DNA of 8,828 nt, taken from contig USFD01000113.1 of the NCBI GenBank assembly GCA_900553885.1, positions 1 to 8,828 on the forward strand. Reading direction: 5' to 3'. Position 1 is the stretch's first letter. The number at the start of each line of letters is the position of its first letter. A program made the translations under genes and the position numbers. This DNA is from an uncultured Ruminococcus sp. (GTDB taxonomy: Bacteria; Bacillota; Clostridia; Lachnospirales; Lachnospiraceae). The notes under the pieces are model-generated. The model was given only the letters and a program-made list of their open reading frames with translations, did no database searches and was not told where the DNA came from. Shown in pieces: positions 1 through 5,584 of this stretch.

Positions 1-46
1 TCTATTCAGAACTTCCGAATATTTTCCGTTATTTCTTAATCTAAGT

Positions 47-1324
47 TCATTTCGATAAATCCGAATCCGTATATATGATCTCCCCGCCGCAAAGAGTCAT
101 TTTTACTTTTCCGTACAGCTCCCATCCGGTAAATGGGGAGTTGGAAGAGCGGGATGCGTATTCTTTCGGTACCCACTGTTCTTCCGGATCAAAGATGACA
201 AGGTCTGCAGCTTCGCCTTCTGCGATTTTCCCTGCGGGAAGATGATAGAGTCTGGCAGGATTTACGGTCATTTTTTCCAGCAGCTGCAGAAGAGTCAGAT
301 GACCTGGACGCACCAGTTCGGTTATGCCCAGGGAAAGGGCAGTTTCCAGGCCGATAATGCCGCTGGGAGCAGCCGTAATGGAGCGTGCCTTTTCCTCTGC
401 GCTGTGAGGCGCATGGTCTGTGGCAATCAGGTCGATGGTTCCGTCCGCAAGACCGCGGATAATCTCCCGGCGGTCTTCTTCTGTGCGCAGCGGCGGGTTC
501 ATTTTTGCAAGAGTTCCATATTTGAGCACAGCGTCCTCTGTGAGAGTAAAGTGATGAGGAGTCGCTTCCGCGTGCAGTCTGGCGCCCATTTTTTTAAAAG
601 TTCTTACAAGTTCGACAGAACGTCCGGAGCTGATGTGCTGGATTACAACATGAGCTCTGGAACGCAGAGCCAGAAGGCAGTCTCTTGCTACGAGAGATTC
701 CTCTGCTATGGAAGGAGAACCGTAGATGCCCAGCTGGTCAGAAACCGGCCCGTGATTGATTCCGTTATTTTTAATGAAGGCGGGATCTTCTTCATGGAGA
801 CTGATAGGGACATCCAGGCGGTAAGCTTCCTCCATTGCCTGATATAAAAAGGCAGCGTTGCGAAGCGGTATGCCGTCGTCTGTAAATCCCCGTGCCCCTG
901 CCCGGGCAAGCGCTTCCATGTCTGTCTGTTCTTCCCCCTTCAGAGAACGGGAAACAGCGGCAGCCTGGTAGATATGAATTTTTTCAGCCGCTGCCCGTGA
1001 CAGAATGTCATTCAAGACAGAGAGATTGTCTGTAACAGGAGAAGTATTGGCCATGCACACGACAGAAGTAAATCCGCCTCTGGCGGCAGCCAGAGAGCCG
1101 GTGTGCAGATCTTCTTTATATGTGAAGCCGGGATCGCGGAAATGTACATGTGTGTCGATCAGACCGGGGGCGATAACCATTCCCTTTGCATCGGTTACTT
1201 CTTCACCGTCTGAAGGGCTGAGAGCAGTACCGATTTCACAGATCAGGCCGTCCCTGATCCGAAGGTCGGCGGAAAACATTTTTTCTGTTGCAGGGTCAGC
1301 GATCTGTCCGTTTTTAATAATCAT
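47..1324 (-). CDS. pyrC: Dihydroorotase, class I (pyrimidine biosynthesis)
   Basis: This zinc-dependent cytosolic amidohydrolase reversibly cyclises N-carbamoyl-L-aspartate to dihydroorotate, the third step of de novo UMP synthesis. The 425-residue length fits class I bacterial dihydroorotases. Metal ligands are visible in order: the HVHFRDPG signature (His59 and His61), the Asp of FTDDG near residue 149 that bridges the metals in class I enzymes, His177 in SLHEED, His230 in VIQHIS, and catalytic Asp303 in ATDHAPHS. The substrate-binding NPPLR lies at 276-280. The reading frame is open up to an ATG at 1360. The ATG at 1324 is preferred because AAGGAGG lies 8 nt before it, the family begins with a short strand like MIIKNGQI, and the predicted transcription start (about 1355) lies inside the longer version. 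No other pyr gene and no terminator is visible in the 46 bases downstream, so an operon could continue beyond the window. Identity is very secure. Confidence 0.97.
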   Translation of the reverse strand: MIIKNGQIADPATEKMFSADLRIRDGLICEIGTALSPSDGEEVTDAKGMVIAPGLIDTHVHFRDPGFTYKEDLHTGSLAAARGGFTSVVCMANTSPVTDNLSVLNDILSRAAAEKIHIYQAAAVSRSLKGEEQTDMEALARAGARGFTDDGIPLRNAAFLYQAMEEAYRLDVPISLHEEDPAFIKNNGINHGPVSDQLGIYGSPSIAEESLVARDCLLALRSRAHVVIQHISSGRSVELVRTFKKMGARLHAEATPHHFTLTEDAVLKYGTLAKMNPPLRTEEDRREIIRGLADGTIDLIATDHAPHSAEEKARSITAAPSGIIGLETALSLGITELVRPGHLTLLQLLEKMTVNPARLYHLPAGKIAEGEAADLVIFDPEEQWVPKEYASRSSNSPFTGWELYGKVKMTLCGGEIIYTDSDLSK

Positions 1325-1330
1325 AAACAA

Positions 1331-1339
1331 GTCCTCCTT
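1331..1339 (-). promoter_or_regulatory. Ribosome binding site of pyrC
   Basis: On the minus strand this reads AAGGAGGAC, close to a perfect Shine-Dalgarno sequence. There are 8 nt between GGAGG and the ATG at 1324. It decides the start in favour of 1324 over the upstream in-frame ATG at 1360. Confidence 0.9.
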
Positions 1340-1361
1340 GAAATAATCTTTCTTTCGCATA

Positions 1362-1391
1362 AGTATACCCCATTGTGACGGCAGCGTCCAA
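1362..1391 (-). promoter_or_regulatory. Predicted sigma-A promoter of pyrC
   Basis: On the minus strand, a -35-like TTGGAC (1391-1386) is followed by an 18-nt spacer and a -10 box TATACT (1367-1362). Transcription would start near 1355, giving a leader of about 30 nt. It lies between the phosphofructokinase terminator and pyrC, where a promoter is needed. No room remains for a pyrimidine-responsive attenuator in so short a leader. The assignment rests on consensus matching only. Confidence 0.6.
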
Positions 1392-1445
1392 TAGAAGATA
1401 ATGTTAAGCGGAAAAAGATGAGAATCAGAAAGTATAAAAACAGAG

Positions 1446-1489
1446 AAAAAAAACGGGAGGACGTCTGCCGGATGCCGGCTGTCCTCCCG
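1446..1489 (-). terminator. Intrinsic terminator of the phosphofructokinase gene
   Basis: On the minus strand there is a perfect 9-bp stem, CGGGAGGAC (1489-1481) with GTCCTCCCG (1462-1454). A second 5-bp GC stem (CCGGC/GCCGG type, 1467-1479) sits inside it. Eight T residues follow (1453-1446). This is a textbook Rho-independent terminator 23 nt past the phosphofructokinase stop codon. It separates that gene from pyrC. Confidence 0.93.
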
Positions 1490-1512
1490 GTAATATCCAG
1501 GCGGCCTGTTTC

Positions 1513-2745
1513 CTACAGATGGCGGTAAAGATGACGCGGTATGCCGTCCACCATGACAGGAGACACGTCGCCCTGGATGAGCGGGCGTACATAATTTACA
1601 AATTCATCTGTAACATAAGAGCCGTCTTCTGTTACCCAGTTGCGGGGAACAAGCTTCTCGTCATTGGCAATCTTATGCACATCCTTAACTTCAGTTCCAC
1701 TCTGGTACGGGTCGTCGGACAGACGTTTGAGCACAACCATCTTTCCGGAATCCCCTTCGTCCGCAGCTTTCACAGCCGCGCCGCCTACCTGGTAAGCTTC
1801 CAGAATATCAACACGGGACGCGCAGTGGGAAGCGGCACGCTGCAGAGAACTGAGCTCAATGGAGCGGGTCTTGCAGCCGATCTCGCCGGCAATAAAGCTG
1901 GCCAGATAATTTGCCGTACCGGAAAGCTGTTTGTGACCGAAGGCATCTACAAAGTCAATGCTCTGTCCCAGTTCGCAGACATACCGTCCGTCTTCTAACC
2001 GGATACCTTCGGAAACAGCGACTACAACAGAAGACTTTCTGGAAAGGAGCTCCTTTACCTTTGCGCTGAATGATTCAATATCAAAAGGCAGCTCGGGGAG
2101 ATAGATCAGATCCGGTCCGGCACAGTCTTCCCCTTTGGCAAGAGCGGAAGCCCCGGTCAGCCATCCGGCGTTTCTTCCCATGATCTCCACGATAGATACA
2201 AGTCCTTTTTCATATTCCAGACAGAAGCTGTCGCGGATAATCTCTTTTACAGAAGTTCCGATATATTTGGCAGCGCTTCCGTATCCGGGCGTGTGGTCGG
2301 TCAGCGCCAGGTCATTATCAATTGTTTTCGGGCAGCCGATAAAGCGGGTGGGGTGTCCGGTTACAATCGCGTAATCAGATAATTTCTTGATTGTGTCCAT
2401 GGAATCATTTCCGCCGATATAAATAAATGCTTCAATGTTCAGTTTGTCCAGTATTCCGAAAATTTTCTCATATACTGCTTTATCCTGATGAATCTCAGGA
2501 AGTTTGAAGCGGCAGGATCCCAGAAATGCTGCCGGTGTTCTCTTCAGCAGTTCCGCATCGAGTTCGTTTGTAATATATTCGGACAGATCAATATAGCGTT
2601 CCTGAAGAAGCCCCTGAATGCCGTGCAGCATACCATATACTTTCCCGGCGCCGCGGTCTTTTGCGGTGCGGTATACGCCGGCAAGGCTGGAGTTGATCGC
2701 AGCCGTGGGGCCGCCTGACTGTCCAACGATAACGTTTCCTTTCAT
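1513..2745 (-). CDS. 6-phosphofructokinase, predicted pyrophosphate-dependent
   Basis: This glycolytic enzyme of the PfkA fold phosphorylates fructose 6-phosphate to fructose 1,6-bisphosphate in the cytosol. With pyrophosphate as donor the reaction is reversible. Visible motifs are the N-terminal GQSGGPTAAIN loop (8-18), IGGNDS (110-115), PKTIDND with the catalytic Asp143 (139-145), the MGRNAGW substrate loop (189-195), SEG (245-247) and a late LQRAASH segment (301-307). Asp114, where ATP enzymes have Gly, and Lys140 in PKTIDND are the two residues known to mark pyrophosphate-using members. The length of 410 residues is longer than the roughly 320 of ATP-PfkA and fits this clade. In-frame ATGs exist at 2769 and 2754. 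The one at 2745 is preferred because GGAGG lies 10 nt upstream, whereas 2754 would leave 1 nt and 2769 has no ribosome site. The gene is monocistronic and divergent from glf. Donor specificity is predicted, not proven. Confidence 0.94.
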   Translation of the reverse strand: MKGNVIVGQSGGPTAAINSSLAGVYRTAKDRGAGKVYGMLHGIQGLLQERYIDLSEYITNELDAELLKRTPAAFLGSCRFKLPEIHQDKAVYEKIFGILDKLNIEAFIYIGGNDSMDTIKKLSDYAIVTGHPTRFIGCPKTIDNDLALTDHTPGYGSAAKYIGTSVKEIIRDSFCLEYEKGLVSIVEIMGRNAGWLTGASALAKGEDCAGPDLIYLPELPFDIESFSAKVKELLSRKSSVVVAVSEGIRLEDGRYVCELGQSIDFVDAFGHKQLSGTANYLASFIAGEIGCKTRSIELSSLQRAASHCASRVDILEAYQVGGAAVKAADEGDSGKMVVLKRLSDDPYQSGTEVKDVHKIANDEKLVPRNWVTEDGSYVTDEFVNYVRPLIQGDVSPVMVDGIPRHLYRHL

Positions 2746-2755
2746 GTCTTTCATA

Positions 2756-2761
2756 CCTCCG
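2756..2761 (-). promoter_or_regulatory. Ribosome binding site deciding the phosphofructokinase start
   Basis: The minus strand reads CGGAGG here. It lies 10 nt before the ATG at 2745, slightly long but functional, and only 1 nt before the ATG at 2754. It therefore selects the start MKGNVIVG. I saw no convincing -10/-35 pair for this gene. Weak 4-of-6 boxes (TTTTCA, 16 nt, TAACAT) occur upstream on the minus strand and are not called. Confidence 0.7.
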
Positions 2762-2825
2762 TTTTGCATAATTAAATGTTATCACGTATTCTTCCTGTGA
2801 AAACGACTCTATTAACAGTTTAGTG

Positions 2826-2875
2826 CATAATAACCAATTTGTAAATGAAAAAATAAAATATATGGTCATAATAAC
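2826..2875. repeat. Two direct copies of CATAATAAC in the divergent intergenic region
   Basis: The 9-mer CATAATAAC occurs at 2826-2834 and again at 2867-2875, 41 bp apart start to start, about four helical turns. It lies between the divergent phosphofructokinase and glf genes. The region is AT-rich, so the recurrence may be chance. A regulator binding two sites on one DNA face is the alternative. Confidence 0.3.
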
Positions 2876-2912
2876 GAAAAAGTGAGGTGCGGAGGAAATG
2901 CAGAGGAAAAAA

Positions 2913-2921
2913 TGTTATGAT
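2913..2921 (+). promoter_or_regulatory. Possible extended -10 promoter for glf
   Basis: The sequence TGTTATGAT fits the extended -10 form TGnTATAAT with one mismatch. The expected -35 position holds AGGAAA, a poor match, so the promoter would rely on the extended -10. Transcription would start near 2928, about 45 nt before the chosen glf start. No better plus-strand pair was seen between 2770 and 2972. Confidence 0.35.
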
Positions 2922-2958
2922 AAGAAAACAGAGAACACAGGAAAATGTGTTTTGAAAG

Positions 2959-2965
2959 AGAGGAA
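2959..2965 (+). promoter_or_regulatory. Ribosome binding site of glf
   Basis: AGAGGAA lies with 9 nt between its AGAGG core and the ATG at 2973. It supports starting glf there rather than at the in-frame ATG at 2898. The GGAGG before 2898 is only 2 nt away. Confidence 0.75.
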
Positions 2966-2972
2966 TTATTTT

Positions 2973-4073
2973 ATGAAAAAATATGATTATCTCATTGTGG
3001 GCGCCGGACTGTACGGCGCGGTTATGGCATATGAGCTTACGAAAAAAGGGAAAAAATGTCTGGTGATTGACAGAAGAGATCATATTGCCGGAAATATATA
3101 CTGCGAAGATGTGGAAGGAATTCATGTGCATAAGTATGGCGCGCATATTTTTCATACATCGGATAAAAAAATATGGGACTATATTAATCAGTTTGCGGAA
3201 TTTAATAATTACATTAATTCGCCGGTTGCCATATACAAAGACGAGTTGTATAATCTGCCGTTTAATATGAATACATTCAGCAAAATGTGGGGGATTAAAA
3301 CACCCGCCGAAGCAAAGGAAATTATAGAAAAACAGCGGAAAGAGACGGGGATTACCGAGCCGAAGAACCTGGAGGAGCAGGCATTGTTTCTGGGCGGCCG
3401 GGATATCTACGAGAAACTGATCAAAGGATATACGGAGAAACAGTGGGGAAGGAAGTGCACGGAACTTCCGTCATTTATTATAAAACGTCTTCCGTTCCGT
3501 TTCATATATGACAATAACTATTTTAACGACAGATACCAGGGAATTCCCATTGGCGGATACACTCCTGTTGTAGAGAAAATGCTGGACGGCGTGGAGGTGC
3601 GCACGGGAGTGGATTTCTTTGAGCTCAGAAAAGAAGAACCGGATCTTGCGGATAAAATTATCTTTACGGGTATGATTGACGAGTATTTTGACTACTGCCT
3701 GGGAGCGCTGGAGTACCGTTCCGTGCGTTTTGAGACCGAGGTGCTGGACTGCGACAACTACCAGGGCAATGCAGTTGTGAACTATACGGATCGGGAAGTT
3801 CCCTATACCCGTGTGATCGAACACAAACATTTTGAATTCGGAAAACAGCCGAAAACAGTGATTTCCAGAGAGTATTCTTCCGAGTGGAGCGTAGGCATGG
3901 AGCCGTACTATCCGGTTAATGATGAGAAAAACAACAGACTTTTTGAGCAATACAGGAAACTGGCAGAAAAAGAAGGAAATGTGATATTCGGAGGCCGGCT
4001 GGGAGATTATAAATACTATGATATGGATAAGGTGATTGCCGCGGCGCTTGCCCGTCTTGAGCAGCTGTCCTGA
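2973..4073 (+). CDS. glf: UDP-galactopyranose mutase
   Basis: This flavoenzyme interconverts UDP-galactopyranose and UDP-galactofuranose in the cytosol, feeding galactofuranose into surface polysaccharides. The 366-residue length is typical of bacterial Glf. An FAD-binding Rossmann fold opens the protein (VGAGLYGAV, 9-17). It is followed by the IAGN and YGAHIFHT flavin contacts (38-41, 55-62), the LYNLPFNMNTF substrate segment (92-102), YTEKQWG with the conserved Trp158, PIGGYTP (192-198), the active-site Arg299 of ISRE, and the C-terminal FAD motif FGGRLGDYKYYDMD (339-352). No key residue appears to be missing. An upstream in-frame ATG at 2898 would add 25 charged residues before the Rossmann strand, which the family lacks. 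The ATG at 2973 has a well-placed AGAGGAA. The gene stands alone between a divergent promoter region and its own terminator. No glycosyltransferase lies beside it here, so its galactofuranose acceptor must be made elsewhere. Confidence 0.97.
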   Translation: MKKYDYLIVGAGLYGAVMAYELTKKGKKCLVIDRRDHIAGNIYCEDVEGIHVHKYGAHIFHTSDKKIWDYINQFAEFNNYINSPVAIYKDELYNLPFNMNTFSKMWGIKTPAEAKEIIEKQRKETGITEPKNLEEQALFLGGRDIYEKLIKGYTEKQWGRKCTELPSFIIKRLPFRFIYDNNYFNDRYQGIPIGGYTPVVEKMLDGVEVRTGVDFFELRKEEPDLADKIIFTGMIDEYFDYCLGALEYRSVRFETEVLDCDNYQGNAVVNYTDREVPYTRVIEHKHFEFGKQPKTVISREYSSEWSVGMEPYYPVNDEKNNRLFEQYRKLAEKEGNVIFGGRLGDYKYYDMDKVIAAALARLEQLS

Positions 4074-4100
4074 CAATCTGTTCTGTTATCGTCTGAAATG

Positions 4101-4133
4101 TGGGAGTAATCTGAAAGAATTGCTCCCATTTTT
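4101..4133 (+). terminator. Intrinsic terminator of glf
   Basis: TGGGAGTAAT (4101-4110) pairs with ATTGCTCCCA (4119-4128) in a 10-bp stem containing one G-T wobble. The loop is 8 nt, and five T residues follow (4129-4133). It lies 27 nt after the glf stop, so glf is monocistronic. Confidence 0.88.
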
Positions 4134-4144
4134 CTATTGCATTT

Positions 4145-4174
4145 TTGCCGGAGTTCAGGTATGATACTTATACT
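4145..4174 (+). promoter_or_regulatory. Predicted promoter of the pseudokinase/Ig-repeat operon
   Basis: A -35-like TTGCCG (4145-4150) is followed by an 18-nt spacer and TATACT (4169-4174). This is the same spacing and -10 box as predicted for pyrC. It sits directly after the glf terminator. The start of transcription near 4181 would give a leader of about 125 nt before the ATG at 4307. Confidence 0.5.
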
Positions 4175-4204
4175 TTAATCTGTCTGATTAAAGTCTTTTA
4201 TCAA

Positions 4205-4293
4205 CATCAGTTTCTGATGATTTTCACACGAATCGGGAAAAGAGTGCCGTATTATTATGCGGCTGCAGCCGTCCGGGCATATTGCTGCGGCTG
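4205..4293 (+). promoter_or_regulatory. Structured 5' leader with hairpins, no recognised riboswitch
   Basis: The predicted leader holds a perfect 6-bp hairpin, CATCAG-TTT-CTGATG (4205-4219), followed by ATTTTC. Next come a 12-bp palindrome CGGCTGCAGCCG (4260-4271) and a second CGGCTG (4288-4293) that can pair with CAGCCG at 4266-4271. The last stem would end about 13 nt before the ATG at 4307. I do not recognise a riboswitch or protein-binding leader. The T tract after the first hairpin is too short for a confident terminator. Confidence 0.35.
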
Positions 4294-4306
4294 AAGACAA
4301 CAGAAT

Positions 4307-5584
4307 ATGGAAGAAATGTATGAAGTCCTGAAATTTATTGAACACGGAGCACAGTGCAGACAGAGTATGGACTGTGAAAAAGGGGATCTTCTGGTCTATT
4401 ATCTGCGGGAAAACCGCCGGCTGGAAAAGGAGACTCTTTTTGAGTGGTTCCGTCAGATCGGAATCAGCACAGATCAGTTTCACAGGTGCAGAGGAGGCCG
4501 GAGATACCGGTATCTGAATCCTTACAGTATTGTGGTGGCTGAAGACGGCAGAGTGTATCTGCTGGATCTGGAAGCGCCGGAAAATGAAACTGTTCTGAAG
4601 AAAATGCAGCAGAGAGCTGTGCGGAAACATTTTGTAAAAGCTGCATCAGGAGAAGAAAGCGGTCTTGCGGGAGATCCGGATCTGTTTGGATATGGCAGGA
4701 CAATGCAGTTTGTCCTGGCGTATACTGCGGTGGTGCCTCCGCTGACCAGGCGGGAAGAAAAACGGCTGGAGCGGGTGATTGAACGCTGTACGAAGTTTTC
4801 CAGGAACCGGTACAGCGATACCAGACAGGCGGTAAACGATATTCCTTCGGTTTCCCGGAATGCGGTGTTCCGCGGGATATCTGCGCGAAAGGCCGTGCTT
4901 GCCGCGGCAGGAGGAACCGCTGCCGCAGCCCTCTTTCTGTGGCAGGCCGGCGCCGGAGAAGGCCTGCGGGAAAGGGAAAAGAAAGAAGAAATCAGCAGTG
5001 CGGAAGGAGCGGATGAGGGGACCGGAAAGAATATGGAAGCAGAAGACAGAACAGCAGAGCCTTACACGGTGGAAGATCCGGCATTTTCCGGAGAAGGGCC
5101 CGGAAGTGTATCGGAGGAAGCATATATTTCCGGAGCGGGAGAAATGCTCAGATCCTATCTGCTGGAGAATACCGAGGAAGGAAATGCCCGGGTTGTTCTG
5201 ATGGGCAGCAGTCTGGAACGGGATATCCTCCGGTCACTGGCGTCTGCCTATGAACGGCAGGAAATGACGGAGGAAGCCATACTTGCGTACGGGCGGCTCG
5301 TGGAGATTGAAGAAGGAACAGACCGGATTGAAGCGGCGGCAGAAAAAAAGATGAGTCTGGAAGCAGGACAGGGACAGTATGCACAGGCGGTTCTGACCGG
5401 GGAAGAGGCGCTGCTGCGGGCGGAACATTCCGAAAAGATCCGGGATCTGACCGAGGAGTACAGACTGAAACAGAACAGAGAAGAGGCGCCGGGGGAGAAG
5501 AATCAGACAGAATCCGAGGAAAGCGGGAGAGCATCGGCTGAGACACAGAGAAGGGAGGCGGTTGAGGATGTACAGGCGGAATAA
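4307..5584 (+). CDS. Pseudokinase-like membrane protein with TPR-like outer region
   Basis: I do not recognise a named gene. Residues 1-180 read as a degenerate protein-kinase fold lacking the glycine-rich N-lobe. YRYLNPYSIVV (67-77) aligns with the HRDLKPxNILL catalytic loop, LLDLE (85-89) with the DFG strand, DLFGYGRTMQFVLA (125-138) with helix F, and RLERVIERC...RYSDTRQAVNDI (153-179) with the C-terminal kinase helices. Catalytic Asp, Lys, Asn and DFG Gly are all replaced, so no phosphotransfer is expected. One membrane segment (about 196-213) follows, then an acidic linker and two TPR-like helical hairpins (about 303-381) ending in a charged tail. With the kinase-like part in the cytosol, the TPR part would lie outside. 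This layout recalls EssB/YukC of type VII secretion, but no sequence match supports that name. An in-frame TGA at 4292 limits the start to 4307 or the ATG at 4316, and neither has a clear Shine-Dalgarno site. The last 17 nt overlap the next gene. Confidence 0.8.
   Translation: MEEMYEVLKFIEHGAQCRQSMDCEKGDLLVYYLRENRRLEKETLFEWFRQIGISTDQFHRCRGGRRYRYLNPYSIVVAEDGRVYLLDLEAPENETVLKKMQQRAVRKHFVKAASGEESGLAGDPDLFGYGRTMQFVLAYTAVVPPLTRREEKRLERVIERCTKFSRNRYSDTRQAVNDIPSVSRNAVFRGISARKAVLAAAGGTAAAALFLWQAGAGEGLREREKKEEISSAEGADEGTGKNMEAEDRTAEPYTVEDPAFSGEGPGSVSEEAYISGAGEMLRSYLLENTEEGNARVVLMGSSLERDILRSLASAYERQEMTEEAILAYGRLVEIEEGTDRIEAAAEKKMSLEAGQGQYAQAVLTGEEALLRAEHSEKIRDLTEEYRLKQNREEAPGEKNQTESEESGRASAETQRREAVEDVQAE
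5553..5558 (+). promoter_or_regulatory. Ribosome binding site inside the upstream gene
   Basis: GGGAGG lies 9 nt before the ATG at 5568 and only 3 nt before the in-frame TTG at 5562. It therefore decides for the ATG. It sits inside the end of the pseudokinase-like gene, which favours translational coupling. Confidence 0.75.

Noticed and set aside
242..847. A 201-codon plus-strand open frame opposite dihydroorotase
   Set aside because: It lies wholly antisense to a well-supported gene, its composition looks like a shadow frame, and it has no domain or ribosome site.
1325..1360. Twelve-codon N-terminal extension of dihydroorotase from the ATG at 1360
   Set aside because: The strong AAGGAGG sits inside this stretch, 8 nt before the ATG at 1324, and the predicted transcription start is near 1355.
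1519..1998. Plus-strand open frame opposite the phosphofructokinase gene
   Set aside because: It is antisense to a well-conserved gene with all its motifs intact and has no independent support.
2898..2972. Twenty-five-codon N-terminal extension of Glf from the ATG at 2898
   Set aside because: It would place a charged tail before the Rossmann strand, unlike the family. Its GGAGG is only 2 nt from the ATG, whereas the ATG at 2973 has a properly spaced site.
4257..4331. Small 24-residue reading frame overlapping the start of the pseudokinase gene
   Set aside because: It has no convincing ribosome site, no recognisable sequence, and overlaps the real gene in another frame.
5562..5567. TTG start for the Ig-repeat protein
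   Set aside because: GGGAGG is only 3 nt from this TTG and 9 nt from the ATG at 5568, which is the better start.
4307..5584. Calling this gene essB/yukC or an active Ser/Thr kinase
   Set aside because: The catalytic residues are absent, so activity is not supported. The EssB resemblance is in topology only, and no type VII secretion gene is present in the window.
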